DNA of 64,000 nt from Azophilus sp965116165. Lineage in GTDB: Bacteria > Pseudomonadota > Gammaproteobacteria > Pseudomonadales > Azotimanducaceae. Below are positions 17,768 through 27,600 of the stretch, in pieces. Each line of letters starts with the position of its first letter. The first letter of the stretch is position 1. The notes beneath the pieces are model-generated. The model saw only the letters and a program-made list of their open reading frames with translations. It was not told the origin of the DNA and did not search any database. Both the position numbers and the translations under genes were made by a program. The stretch spans positions 2,418,001 to 2,482,000 of the forward strand of contig OZ220484.1 in NCBI GenBank assembly GCA_965116165.1, read 5' to 3'.

Positions 17768-18886
17768 ATGAATTTCGAGTTCTCGGAAGAACAAAGGCTG
17801 CTGCGCGACCAGGCGCACGGATTTCTCGCGGAGCATTGCCCCATGAGCAGGGTGCGGGAGGCGCTTGAGAATCAAGGGACGCACGATGCGGAACTTTGGC
17901 GCAAGGTGGCGGATATGGGCTGGCCCGCCACGGTGGTACCGGAGGAATTCGGCGGTCTCGGCCTTTCCTATTTGGAATTGGTGGTGATTGCCGAGGAATT
18001 GGGACGGGCGGTTGCGCCGCTGCCATTTTCATCCTCGGTTTATCTGGCCACGGAAGCTCTGCTCTTGGCGGGCAGTCGCGGGCAAAAGGAGAAGTGGCTG
18101 CCGAAACTTGCCGCCGGAGAGGCCATCGGCGCCTTTGCATTGGCGGAGGGCGCCGGCCGCGCAACAGCCGCTGGGCTGCGAACGGCGGCGGCCGGCGGCC
18201 GGCTCAACGGCGGCAAGATTGCCGTTGCCGATGGCGACATCGCCCATATCGCGGTGGTGGTTTCGGCAAGCGACGTCGGCGACGGGGCGAGTCTCAATCT
18301 TGTTGAACTCGACCAACCCGGCGTTACCCGCACTGCCCGGCGCACGGTCGATTTTTCCCGCGGCCATGCGCAACTCGATTTCAATGACGCGGCATGCGAA
18401 CCGCTCGGGACGCCGGGCAGCGGCTGGACACTGGCCGGTAAAATCCTCGACCGGGCCGCTGTATTGTTCGCCTGGGAGCAAGTCGGCGGTGCCGATGCCG
18501 CACTGGAGATGGCCACGGAGTACGCCATGGGCCGCTATGCCTTCGGCCGACCAATCGCCTCCTACCAGGCGATCAAGCACAAATTGGCCCACGCCTACGT
18601 CAACAACACCCTGGCCCGTTCCAACTGCTACTATGGTGCCTGGGCGCTCAATACGGATGCGGCGAAGTTGTCGTTGGCGGCGGCAACCGCGCGGGTTTCG
18701 GCCACCCAGGCCTATTACTACGCCTCGAAGGAAAACATCCAGACGCACGGCGGCATGGGCTACACTTGGGAATTCGATTGCCAGTTCTTTTACCGGCGGG
18801 CGAAGCTTCTTTCCGTGAATATCGGCAGCGAGGGCCAGTGGCGGGACAAGCTCATTACCGCGGTTGAACAGAGCAACGTGGCTTAA
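17768..18886 (+). CDS. Acyl-CoA dehydrogenase, subunit-like short form
   Basis: The 372-residue flavoprotein has the three-part ACAD fold: an N-terminal helical domain (MNFEFSEEQRLLRDQAHGFL), a middle strand region, and a C-terminal helical bundle with YAMGRYAFGRPIASYQAIKHKLA and IQTHGGMGYTWEFDCQFFYRRAK. The usual catalytic base region is not clear, as in the partner subunits of heteromeric ACADs. GAGG precedes the ATG. The next ACAD gene starts 20 bases downstream, so the two very likely form one transcription unit and perhaps one alpha2beta2 enzyme, as described for steroid and side-chain CoA degradation. The substrate is not known. Confidence 0.85.
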   Translation: MNFEFSEEQRLLRDQAHGFLAEHCPMSRVREALENQGTHDAELWRKVADMGWPATVVPEEFGGLGLSYLELVVIAEELGRAVAPLPFSSSVYLATEALLLAGSRGQKEKWLPKLAAGEAIGAFALAEGAGRATAAGLRTAAAGGRLNGGKIAVADGDIAHIAVVVSASDVGDGASLNLVELDQPGVTRTARRTVDFSRGHAQLDFNDAACEPLGTPGSGWTLAGKILDRAAVLFAWEQVGGADAALEMATEYAMGRYAFGRPIASYQAIKHKLAHAYVNNTLARSNCYYGAWALNTDAAKLSLAAATARVSATQAYYYASKENIQTHGGMGYTWEFDCQFFYRRAKLLSVNIGSEGQWRDKLITAVEQSNVA

Positions 18887-18905
18887 CGGCAGGCAGGAGG
18901 ACGAC

Positions 18906-20123
18906 ATGGATTTTAACGACACCCAACGGGAAGCCGCCTTCCGGGAGGAGGCGCGGGCCTGGCTTCGGGAGAACGTGCCCACGGAGGACGAGTTTGCGGG
19001 CTTGGATTTGATGGCCCAATCCAAACTGTGGCAGAAACGCAAGTACGACGCCGGTTGGGCCTGTATTCGCTGGCCGACGGAATACGGTGGCCGCGGCGCG
19101 ACCGCCATCGAATCGGTGATTTGGAATCAGGAGGAGGCCAAATTTGGGCCATTGCCCGGTGCCGTCTTCAGCATTGGCCAGGGTATGGCGGCACCGACGC
19201 TTATGGCCTGGGCCACGGAGGAACAAAAGCTCCGCTATCTGCCGAAACTCGCCAGTGGCGAGGACATTTGGTGCCAGCTTTTCAGCGAGCCCGCCGGTGG
19301 CTCCGACCTCGCGGCACTGCGCACCAGGGCGGAGCGGGACGGTGACGATTGGGTAATCAATGGCCAGAAGATCTGGACGTCCGGCGCCCACTATTCCGAC
19401 TACGGCATTTTGGTGGTGCGCACCGACCCCAACGTGCCCAAGCACAAGGGGCTTTCCTACTTTTTCCTTTCCATGCAATCGCCGGGCATCGAAATCAAGC
19501 CGATCAAACAGCTTTCCGGCGATTCCAACTTCAACGAAGTATATTTCACCGATGTGCGCATTCCCGATTCCCAGCGGCTCGGCGCCGTGGGGCAGGGCTG
19601 GCAGGTTTCCATCACCACGCTGATGAACGAACGTTTGGCGATTGGCACCGGCGGGGGCGGGGGCGGTGATTTCCACGCTCTGCTGAAGCTCGCCCGCACG
19701 GTGAGCATCAACGACCGTCCGGCTATCGAGGATTCCGCCGTGCGCGCCAAGCTTGCGGATTGGCATTGCAAGCGCTCCGGCCTCAAATATACGGGCTATC
19801 GGGCGCTCAGTGCGTTGTCCCGCGGGGAGACACCGGGGCCCGAGAATTCCATCGGCAAGTTGGTCAGCGCCCCCATGGCCCAAGACATGGCGTCTTTCGC
19901 AATGGACCTCATGGAGATGTCCGGCGCTTTGTGGGATACGGATTATACGGCGCCGGAGGGATTGTTCCCCACCAATTACATGGCTGTCCCCGGCATGCGT
20001 ATCGCCGGCGGCACCGACGAGATCATGGCCAATATCATTGCGGAACGGGTATTGGGCATGCCCCAGGAACCGCGGCTCGACAAGGGCATCCCCTTCAACG
20101 AGGTGCCAAGCGGGGCGAATTGA
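18906..20123 (+). CDS. Acyl-CoA dehydrogenase, full-length partner
   Basis: The 405-residue ACAD starts at ATG 18906, just after AGGAGGACGAC. Visible are WLRENVPTEDEFAG, RWPTEYGGRGATAIE, LFSEPAGGSDLAALRTRAERD (the flavin-binding loop), VINGQKIWTSGAHYSDYGIL, and the C-terminal RIAGGTDEIMANIIAERVLG. It is the second of two adjacent ACAD genes. It carries the more complete FAD-binding features, so it is the likely catalytic partner in a heteromeric enzyme. A serine hydrolase gene follows 97 bases downstream on the same strand, which suggests a catabolic operon for a bulky acyl-CoA. Confidence 0.9.
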   Translation: MDFNDTQREAAFREEARAWLRENVPTEDEFAGLDLMAQSKLWQKRKYDAGWACIRWPTEYGGRGATAIESVIWNQEEAKFGPLPGAVFSIGQGMAAPTLMAWATEEQKLRYLPKLASGEDIWCQLFSEPAGGSDLAALRTRAERDGDDWVINGQKIWTSGAHYSDYGILVVRTDPNVPKHKGLSYFFLSMQSPGIEIKPIKQLSGDSNFNEVYFTDVRIPDSQRLGAVGQGWQVSITTLMNERLAIGTGGGGGGDFHALLKLARTVSINDRPAIEDSAVRAKLADWHCKRSGLKYTGYRALSALSRGETPGPENSIGKLVSAPMAQDMASFAMDLMEMSGALWDTDYTAPEGLFPTNYMAVPGMRIAGGTDEIMANIIAERVLGMPQEPRLDKGIPFNEVPSGAN

Positions 20124-20220
20124 CGGTAATCCGGCAATCGCAGGTTTAATGCCCTACCGCCGTTGACGAGATTGGGCACCGAAAAGGGCGGATGCCAAAT
20201 CCCGGTAAAGGAGAAAAACG

Positions 20221-21354
20221 GTGAACATTCACGGCAGTTGTGCGCCCGACTTCGAGTGCGTCAAGGAGGTTTTCTCGGAGAACTTTGCCGAACGTGGTGA
20301 TGTGGGCGCGTCGGTGGCGGTGAGCGTGGAGGGCGAAACCGTTGTTGATCTTTGGGCGGGTTATCGTGACCGTGCGAAAACGCTGCCTTGGGAAGAGAAT
20401 ACGATCGTCAATGTTTATTCCACCACCAAGACCATGGCGGCACTGACCATGTTGTTGCTCGCGGACCGGGGTGAACTCGACCTGCACGCGCCGGTGAAGA
20501 AATATTGGCCGGAGTTTGCCGCGAACGGCAAGGAAAAAGTTGAGGTGCGGCATTTCCTCAGCCACTCGGCGGGCCTATCCGGTTTGGATGAGCCGTTTAA
20601 GGACGAGGCTGTCTATGATTGGGATGCGGTGGTGGCGGCGCTCGCCCGTCAGGCGCCCTGGTGGGAACCCGGTACGGTCAGCGGCTATCACGCGCTCACC
20701 CAGGGTTTTCTAATCGGCGAGGTGGTGCGCCGTATTACCGGCGTAACACTGGGCGCCTTTTTCCGCCGGGAATTTGCCGAGCCGTTGGGCGCGGATTTTC
20801 ACATCGGTACCCCGGCGGAGCATCACCACAGAATTGGCGAACTCATTCCCCCGCCGGAGGCGCTGGCGTCGGAAGCGGAGCCGGGTTCCATTGCCGCCCG
20901 CACCTTCGCCAGTCCGGCGATTCGGGCATCGGCGTCGAGGACCGCCGCCTGGCGGGAGGCGGAATTGCCCGCCGCCAACGGTCACGGCAACGCCCGCTCC
21001 GTTGTCGCCGTGCAGACGCTGGCGGCCAATTTGGGTGTTGCCGCCGGCAAGCGCCTAATGACGGAGGCCGGCTGTCGGGCCATCTTCGAGGAGCAAACGT
21101 TCGGAAAGGATCTGGTGCTGGGCATGCCGGTCAAGTTCGGTATGGGCTACGGGCTCACCACGGCCCTCCTACCGATGGGCCCCAACGAGCACATCGCCTA
21201 TTGGGGTGGATGGGGTGGTTCCACCGCGGTGATTGACCAGGACGCGAGAATGTGCGTTTCCTATGTGATGAATCGCATGGACGGCAACCTGATGGGAGAC
21301 CTGCGCGGTTTTAATTTGCTCCAGGCGGCCTATCGATCACTGCAACCCGATTAG
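20221..21354 (+). CDS. Serine hydrolase, class C beta-lactamase/EstB-like
   Basis: The 377-residue protein has the SxxK motif as STTK in VNVYSTTKTMAAL (near residue 66), followed by HFLSHSAGLSGLD and a Tyr-containing SGYHALTQGFLIGE. A late YWGGWGGST replaces the KTG box. Such proteins are esterases or transesterases rather than true beta-lactamases. No signal peptide is visible, so a cytoplasmic enzyme acting on a small ester or lactone is likely. The start is GTG with AAAGGAG nine bases upstream. The stop codon TAG lies inside the TTAG target duplication of repeat A4, which is inserted immediately after it. Confidence 0.85.
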   Translation: MNIHGSCAPDFECVKEVFSENFAERGDVGASVAVSVEGETVVDLWAGYRDRAKTLPWEENTIVNVYSTTKTMAALTMLLLADRGELDLHAPVKKYWPEFAANGKEKVEVRHFLSHSAGLSGLDEPFKDEAVYDWDAVVAALARQAPWWEPGTVSGYHALTQGFLIGEVVRRITGVTLGAFFRREFAEPLGADFHIGTPAEHHHRIGELIPPPEALASEAEPGSIAARTFASPAIRASASRTAAWREAELPAANGHGNARSVVAVQTLAANLGVAAGKRLMTEAGCRAIFEEQTFGKDLVLGMPVKFGMGYGLTTALLPMGPNEHIAYWGGWGGSTAVIDQDARMCVSYVMNRMDGNLMGDLRGFNLLQAAYRSLQPD

Positions 21355-21453
21355 GGAAGGTCTGAACAATTCGATAGAGTAGCATTTGGCCACTCGTAAG
21401 CCATTGATTTCATTAAACTGGATGTCCCCGCTACAGAATTAATCAGAGGTTCC
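21355..21453 (+). mobile_element. Repeat A copy 4, flanked by TTAG duplications
   Basis: The 99-bp element runs GGAAGGTCTGAACAATTC to CAGAGGTTCC. TTAG stands on both sides (21351-21354 and 21454-21457). The left TTAG contains the stop codon of the serine hydrolase. Confidence 0.95.
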
Positions 21454-21457
21454 TTAG

Positions 21458-21667
21458 GGAAAATCTGGGGAATTATATCGATGGGTTGACCGAAGCCCAC
21501 ATGTGGTAGTTTCAAGCCGCTAAATCCTCGACATATAGTGGTATGTCAACCCATGTATATAAGTCCCAAAATCTGATTAATCCTTCTGTAGTCGGGATAT
21601 AAGATTTAATGAAATCAATAACTTACGAGTAGATAAATGCAGTTCTATCGGGTTGTTCAGACCTTTC
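21458..21667 (-). mobile_element. Repeat A copy 5, interrupted by repeat B copy 2
   Basis: The outer end GGAAAATCTG (21458-21467) is separated from the rest of the element (21568-21667, ATTAATCCTTCTGTAGTC to CAGACCTTTC) by a 100-bp B element. Removing B and one copy of the 8-bp duplication rebuilds a normal A element. Confidence 0.9.
21468..21567 (+). mobile_element. Repeat B copy 2 with 8-bp target duplication AAAATCTG
   Basis: The element has inverted ends GGGAATTATATCGATGGG and GGGACTTATATACATGGG. AAAATCTG stands directly on both sides (21460-21467 and 21568-21575), a clean 8-bp target duplication inside repeat A5. Confidence 0.95.
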
Positions 21668-21688
21668 TCGGGGAAGTAATGTAGAACC

Positions 21689-22219
21689 ATGGAAATAGCC
21701 CTCATCTGGGCCATGGCGAGGAATCGTGTCATCGGTCGAGACAATGGCCTGCCTTGGCGGCTGCCGGACGACATGCGGCATTTCATGCGAACCACCCTCG
21801 GCCAACCGGTCGTTATGGGACGGCGAACCTTCGAGTCGATGCACAGGCCGCTCCCGGGGCGCGCCAATATCGTGTTGACCAGCCGGACGGATTACGCTCC
21901 GGAAGCTGTGTCGGTGGCGCGTGATTTCGATTCGGGCCTGGCTCTCGCCCGGGAACACTGCGCAAGCCAAGGCGGGCAAACCGTCTTTGTCATCGGCGGT
22001 GCGGCGGTCTATGAGGCTGGCCTCGCTGTGGCGGATCGGTTGGTGGCGACCTGGGTGGATGCCGAAGTCGATGGCGATACGTATTTCCCGGAAGTCGATT
22101 GGCGTCGGTGGCGGGAGGTTTGCTCGCGCCGCCACGCGGCCGATGCGGCCCATGTCTATCCCTTCCGCATTGCGGCCTATGTTCGCAGGGAAGGTCGGTG
22201 TTCCGATCAATGGGTTTGA
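21689..22219 (+). CDS. folA: Dihydrofolate reductase
   Basis: FolA reduces dihydrofolate with NADPH for thymidylate and purine synthesis. The 176-residue protein shows the full signature: IWAMARNRVIGRDNGLPWRL with the substrate-binding Asp in LPDDMRHF, then VVMGRRTFESMHRPLPGR and the NADPH-binding VFVIGGAAVYEAGL. Length and motifs are standard. It starts 22 bases after repeat A5 and runs convergent to efp, with about 50 bases between the stops. A weak AAGTAATG-type leader is seen and no strong ribosome-binding site. Confidence 0.95.
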   Translation: MEIALIWAMARNRVIGRDNGLPWRLPDDMRHFMRTTLGQPVVMGRRTFESMHRPLPGRANIVLTSRTDYAPEAVSVARDFDSGLALAREHCASQGGQTVFVIGGAAVYEAGLAVADRLVATWVDAEVDGDTYFPEVDWRRWREVCSRRHAADAAHVYPFRIAAYVRREGRCSDQWV

Positions 22220-22272
22220 CGGACTGTTTTCATGGGTTGTTTTGGAGCGATGTCTGATGAGCAGGGCGGCGG

Positions 22273-22839
22273 TTAAGCCCTGCCGACATACTCCCCCGTC
22301 CGTGTATCGATCTTCAATTTATCGCCGTTGTTGACGAACAGCGGCACCTTGATCATCGCGCCGGTGGATAGGGTCGCGGGCTTACTCCCCCCTTGGGCGG
22401 TGTCGCCCTTCAGGCCGGGGTCCGTTTCGACGACTTCCAGTTCGACGAAGTTTGGCGGCACAACGGAAATTGGCTCGTCGTTCCAAAGCGTGACGCGGCA
22501 GACATCCTGTTCCGTTATCCAGTTGCTCGCCTCGCCCACCGTCGCCGTTGACGCCGCAAGCTGCTCGTAGCTGCCATCCGTCTTCATGAAATGGAAAAAA
22601 TCGCCATCCGAGTAGAGGTATTCCATGTCCAGGTCGAGCACATCGGCCGCCTGAATGGATTCCCCGGACTTGAAGGTTCGCTCCCATACGCGCCCGCTCT
22701 TCAGGTTGCGGAATTTCACCCGGTTGAACGCCTGGCCCTTGCCGGGCTTGACGAATTCGTTAACCAGAATGCTGCAGGGCTCGCCTTCCAGGAGCACCTT
22801 CAGGCCGGCGCGAAACTCATTGGTGTAATAGGTGGCCAT
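22273..22839 (-). CDS. efp: Elongation factor P
   Basis: EF-P relieves ribosome stalling at polyproline. The 188-residue protein has the three beta-barrel domains. NEFRAGLKVLLEGEP opens domain I, and the tip loop VKPGKGQAF places a lysine at position 34, the site beta-lysylated by EpmA/EpmB in gammaproteobacteria. GAMIKVPLFVNNGDKLKIDTRTGEYVGR is the conserved end. The start ATG 22839 is set by homology; the frame is open a further 13 codons upstream. The Rieske gene ends 13 bases before it on the same strand, so efp may be read from an upstream promoter. Confidence 0.95.
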   Translation of the reverse strand: MATYYTNEFRAGLKVLLEGEPCSILVNEFVKPGKGQAFNRVKFRNLKSGRVWERTFKSGESIQAADVLDLDMEYLYSDGDFFHFMKTDGSYEQLAASTATVGEASNWITEQDVCRVTLWNDEPISVVPPNFVELEVVETDPGLKGDTAQGGSKPATLSTGAMIKVPLFVNNGDKLKIDTRTGEYVGRA

Positions 22840-22852
22840 AGGTGGGGTGGCT

Positions 22853-24397
22853 TCAGGGGCGTGCAATCCACTCGTCAATCATCCTATGCAAATGCCTCGG
22901 CTTGGTTTCGTTGTAGTCGGCGAACTGCACGTATTCCTTGGCCGTGGCGTGCAGGCCCTGCTGAACATAGGGCAGGTTGCGGGTGTCCTGATTGAAGACC
23001 TTGGCCAACATGCCGAGCTCCGGGGCATTCGTCCAGTCGTCGTCCGGCCCAAGCCAGTGGATTTCCCGGACGGGTTCGTAGTTGCCGTGCTCGGGAATCG
23101 GTGCGAGGAACAGGCATTCCATGATGCATTCGTCGGGGTTGCGGCCATAGGGACGGAACCGGTAATTAATGCTGTTGAACGAGCCCCAGGGATGGAAATT
23201 GGGGAACAGGGTAAAGAATACCGAGGAAAACTCGATGTCCGGAATCGAGTCGGCGATGGATGGAACCACATCCTTCAGCATCCGCCGCTGCATGTCGGCA
23301 AAGGCAACCCGGGGGTGGGTCGGCTCGGAGCGGTCGTCCTTGGCCGAGCGTTCCGCCATGGCGCGGTCCAGTTCCGAAGGCGGTAGTTGCCGCCCGCCGA
23401 CCCAGTTGCACAGGTGCGGGTTTACATCGCCCAGTTCGCCTTCGACCGGCTCGGCCTCGGCGGTAAACAAACCCCATTTGCCCTTCGGGGTGGTGACGCG
23501 CACCAGGCCGTCGTCCGTGGCTTCGTATACCCAGCCGTTCAGCGGATGGCGCAACCGGGGCTTGCCGTCGTTGGGTAGCTCGCCCCATTCGGGTATGCCC
23601 TGGCTTTCCAGGGCACCGCAGCGTATGGCCCGCGAGTAATTGCCGAACACGTCGTATTTCGTATCCACATCGTGCACGCCGCCCAGGAGGATTTGCGGAT
23701 GGGTGGCGATGACGTGATAGGACTCCATGAACGCTTCCGAGGCTACCTTCCAATTGCAGCGAATGTGCTTCGCCACGTGCGCGGACTTGTAGCGCCGCTC
23801 GTAGGGCAAGAGTTCGAAGTGGGAGGAGAGGTCGCCGAGGAAGTTTTCCAAGGGTTCGCAATGCGGATCGGGGTTGATGAAGATGTAGCGCCCCCAGCGG
23901 CCGGTTTTCACCTCCGGCAGGGACTGTTCGCTGTGTTTCAGGCCGGGATAGTCCCATTGGCAGGGAACTTGCCGCAGGGTTCCGTCCAGGTTCCAGGTCC
24001 AGCCGTGGAACGGGCAGCGGAATTCGGTGGCGCATTTGCCCCGGTTCTCGCGCAACTTGCGGCCGCGGTGCAGACAGGCGTTGTAATAGGCTTTGAATTC
24101 GTGCTCACCGGTACGCACAACCAGGAAGGACATGCCGGCGATGTCGTAGGGCACAAAGTCGCCGATATTCGGCATGTCGTCTTCGTGACAGGCCATCTGC
24201 CAGGCGCGCTTCCAGATTTTTTCCACTTCGAGGTCGAAGAATTCCTGCGAGATATATCGCGACACCGGCACCTGGGTGGGCCCGGGGACGATTGGGTTGT
24301 CGCGTCGATAGGATGCCTGAATGGGGCGGGTCTCCTCATCAAGGAGGCGATGGTAGGCTTCGTCAATGGTACGAACGGATACGGCTGGTTTATTCAC
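22853..24397 (-). CDS. Rieske non-heme iron oxygenase, large subunit
   Basis: The 514-residue protein is an aromatic-ring-hydroxylating oxygenase alpha subunit. The Rieske [2Fe-2S] ligands are in NACLHRGRKLRENRGKC...CPFHGW (CxH...CxxH). The catalytic domain has the mononuclear iron site FMESYHVIATHP, preceded by NWKVASEA. It is longer than most (about 450), with extra sequence in the C-terminal half. The start GTG 24397 is chosen because GGAG lies seven bases upstream. No ferredoxin, reductase or small subunit gene is adjacent, so electron partners must be elsewhere. With the nearby ACADs it may act in breakdown of an aromatic or sterol-like compound. Confidence 0.9.
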   Translation of the reverse strand: MNKPAVSVRTIDEAYHRLLDEETRPIQASYRRDNPIVPGPTQVPVSRYISQEFFDLEVEKIWKRAWQMACHEDDMPNIGDFVPYDIAGMSFLVVRTGEHEFKAYYNACLHRGRKLRENRGKCATEFRCPFHGWTWNLDGTLRQVPCQWDYPGLKHSEQSLPEVKTGRWGRYIFINPDPHCEPLENFLGDLSSHFELLPYERRYKSAHVAKHIRCNWKVASEAFMESYHVIATHPQILLGGVHDVDTKYDVFGNYSRAIRCGALESQGIPEWGELPNDGKPRLRHPLNGWVYEATDDGLVRVTTPKGKWGLFTAEAEPVEGELGDVNPHLCNWVGGRQLPPSELDRAMAERSAKDDRSEPTHPRVAFADMQRRMLKDVVPSIADSIPDIEFSSVFFTLFPNFHPWGSFNSINYRFRPYGRNPDECIMECLFLAPIPEHGNYEPVREIHWLGPDDDWTNAPELGMLAKVFNQDTRNLPYVQQGLHATAKEYVQFADYNETKPRHLHRMIDEWIARP

Positions 24398-24542
24398 AAG
24401 GTGGCTCCTGTGGGCGATATGCGGCAAGTCGAATCAAAATTAGCCTTAAATATAGCCTGAGTCCGCCACAACGCAAGCGCGTGCGTGCGCATCCAGCAAT
24501 TCCCATTATGCTCACCGGCTACCGGCAGGCCGCCGGATTTAA

Positions 24543-24641
24543 GGAAGGTCTGAACAATTCGATAGAGCGGCATTTATCTACTCGTAAGCTATTGATTTTA
24601 TTAAACTGGATGCCTCGACTACAGGATTAATCAGAGGTTCC
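24543..24641 (+). mobile_element. Repeat A copy 6, flanked by TTAA duplications
   Basis: The 99-bp element runs GGAAGGTCTGAACAATTC to CAGAGGTTCC. TTAA stands on both sides (24539-24542, 24642-24645). The right TTAA contains the stop codon of the SbcC-like gene. The 150 bases between it and the Rieske start hold nothing recognisable. Confidence 0.95.
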
Positions 24642-27600
24642 TTAATTGTGTTTGATTTGGGACGTATGTACATGGCTATCGCTGCCTCCCTCGAACCACC
24701 CGATAACCGTATTGATGTCGTCCAAGTCGGCATTCATCGCGGGCGCCAGTTGCCGCACGGTGAGCCGGTGCCGGTCGTCCGCCGCCAGTATCGGTTGTTT
24801 GTCCAGAAATCCTCGCTCCATCAACCAACTTTCAAGCTCGTTGGTTTTACCGCTGCGGAATCCTCTCAGCCCCCCGGTGCGCAGCGCTTCGATGAGTGCC
24901 CGTCCGTCGCCTTCCAGTTCTTTTGCAAGCTCGGCGGTGGCGTCGATGAAGATGCTCGATACGGTGCCGCTCTGTTCGAGGGCGCCCCGGTCGATGGGCC
25001 TGCCCCGCCCCTGGCGCCACAGTTCAATCCAGGCGCGAAATGCCGCGCAACGTTGGCTGAGCCGATGGCGCATATCCTCATCGGCGAGGGCGCTTGCCGC
25101 CGCATTGCTGCCGAGCAGGCTTTCCAACTGACCAAGGCTCAGGATTCGCCAACCATCGATCAAGCAGTGCAGCGCTCTGAGGTCGTCGCGCAACAGGTGG
25201 AACAGGTGCAGTGATTCGGCGGACAGGCGCGGGTCGATGCGGGGTACGCCGAGCAACAGCGCGTACTCCTCGGCCGTTCGCCCCTCCGGAGCGGCGGTGG
25301 GCTCTGGGCGTTCAATTCGATAGTCCCCAAGGGTTCGGCCGGTTTGCGTAAAGCGCACCTCGGCCAAATCCACCACGGGCGGCTGCCTGCCGGTGACTTC
25401 GCGCCACAGGACCGCTTCGTGTCGACGGGCGGCGAGATAGAAAATCTGTCGATTCTGCGCATCGGCCAGGCGCTCCAGGGCTTCGGCAATCGCCTTGAAT
25501 CGGCCCTCGTCGCTGGTGGTCAGGGCTTCGTCGAGGAACAGCGGTAGGGTCTCCCCGCCCTGTTCCAGCGCCTCCGTCCAGGCCAGTCGCAGGGCGAGCA
25601 GCAATTGCATGCGGGTGCCCGACGACAGTTCCTCGACGGTCCGCAACAGGCCCTGTTTGTTGTTGCGGGCCACAAAGCTGTCGTCGGGGCGGAGTTCCAG
25701 GGAGAATTCATGGCCGGTCGCCTCCGCGAAGAGAGCTTTTGCCCGGCGCAGCACACCCGGCTCGTGTTCGGAGCGGAACGCCGTTTCCACATCGTCGAGC
25801 AGCACCTCGGTGGCGCGGCTTAGGAACGCTTTGTCCCGTCTGTCGACGAGTGTTTCCCGGGCCTGGGCTTCGGCGGCGATGGATTTTTCCAGAACGCTGT
25901 CTTTCCCGGCGTCGCGAAGCTTGGTTTCAATGGACGAGCGCTGTTCGACGAGCCCGGTGTGTTGATCGGCTCGCTGCTTGGCGTCTTGCAGCAATGCTTG
26001 AAGCTCCCCGGTCGCTCCCGCGGTCGCCAACTCTATCAGGTTGGGATGCTCCCGCAACTGTGCGTGAACCTGCTCTTTGAAACCTTTCGCTCTTTCGCGA
26101 GCGTCGCGCGCCTCCCGCCAGTCGTCGAGCTGGTCGACGAGTCCTTCGAGCAGGGCGCGGTCGTCGGGTTGCAGATCGACGCGGCCATACAGGGCTTCAA
26201 TCTCCCCGTGGATATCCGCGACCCGCCCTTGCAGTGATTGGATGTCGGCTGCCACGCCGTCGATGGCGTTGTTCGCACGGTTCGCCTCTTGCAGGCGATT
26301 GCGCAAATCGTCGAAGGTCTCGCGCAACAATACGCTCGTTCGATTGCGGTCGTTGCCAATCCAGGCGGGGTGGGCACTGTCAGCCGAGTCCGAAGCGGAA
26401 GCCGAGTCCAAATCGGAAGCCGATGGATGCGGTGCCGTTTTTCGCCGCCACCCCCCAAAAAAGCCCGCAACACCACCGACGAGCTTGTCGATTTCTCCGG
26501 CAAGGTGCTCGCCTTTGGCTTTTTGCGCTTCCCATTCACCACGGGCTTGGTCCAGGCGCCTGCACAATGCCACGTAACGATCATAGTGGAGCAGGGGCAG
26601 GGTTGGATCGAAACCCAGATCCTCGGCGAGGGCGCTGCGCGCGGCCTCCGAAGCCGCCAGTTTCTTTTCGGCGCCTTCCAGTTCCTCTTCGAGGGATTCA
26701 CGCTGAGCGGCCCTTTCCCGCTGCCTAACGAGGTTTCGCAATTCCTTGTCGATCACAGTGCGTAAATGTTCTCCCACGGCATCGCGAGTCCAGTCGGGGG
26801 GAGGCGTAAGGCCCGTGTTGCGGAACCGGCTTTGCGCGGCCCTTGCGGCCACCACCGCCGGGGACGGCCGCCGCTTTGCGATGCGGAGGCCGACAAGCGA
26901 GCACAGGGCCGCGGCAAGGGCGCTGAACATTGCCGCAAGCATCAACCCCAATCCGTCTGCCCCAATCCCTTCGGTTACCCCGGAATTTTCCGTACCGCCC
27001 ATTCCCGCCAAAACCGCAATCCCCGCCAAAACCGCGGCGCCTGCGGACGCCGCCACGCCGAGCCAGCCACCAATACGAGCTGGGCCCGCCCCGCCCCGGG
27101 CGGTTTCGGACGCGTGCTGTTCACGCACCGCGAGCCAAACCCGCAGCGCTGTTGCGCCTTCCCACAAACGCTCGATCTCGGAGTCATCCGGCGGGGTGCC
27201 GGCCCGCTCGATGCGACGCTGAAGTTCGTCACGCTTATGTTGTTTCTCGAGCAGCGGGGCGACGACCTCTTGAACGCGCCCCAAACTCTCGCGGTCCAAT
27301 TTCGGCGGATCGCCAGTGCCTTTGACGCCAGTACCTTCGAATTCGTCAATGACATCGCGTCTAGTGGCGTCGGCTTTTTCGACGGATTGTTGGGCGCTCT
27401 TCCATGCAAGCAGCCTCTCCTCAAGTTCCCGCAGCAGGCGCTCCGCGGTCTGCATCTCTTCGGGAGCGGGCTGTGCCCGCGCAAGGCCGGTTTTTTCCAG
27501 ATCGCGGCGTTCCTTGTCCAGGCTGCCGCGCCGGCGCTCCAACTCGTCCGCTAGCTGCGTTTTTTTCTCTTCCAGCTCCGCCAACCGTTCGAGTTCATCG

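Noticed and set aside
15596..17844. Longer nadE reading frame starting at 17844
   Set aside because: The upstream 99 codons cover repeat E and the ACAD gene on the other strand; homology to NadE starts at 17547.
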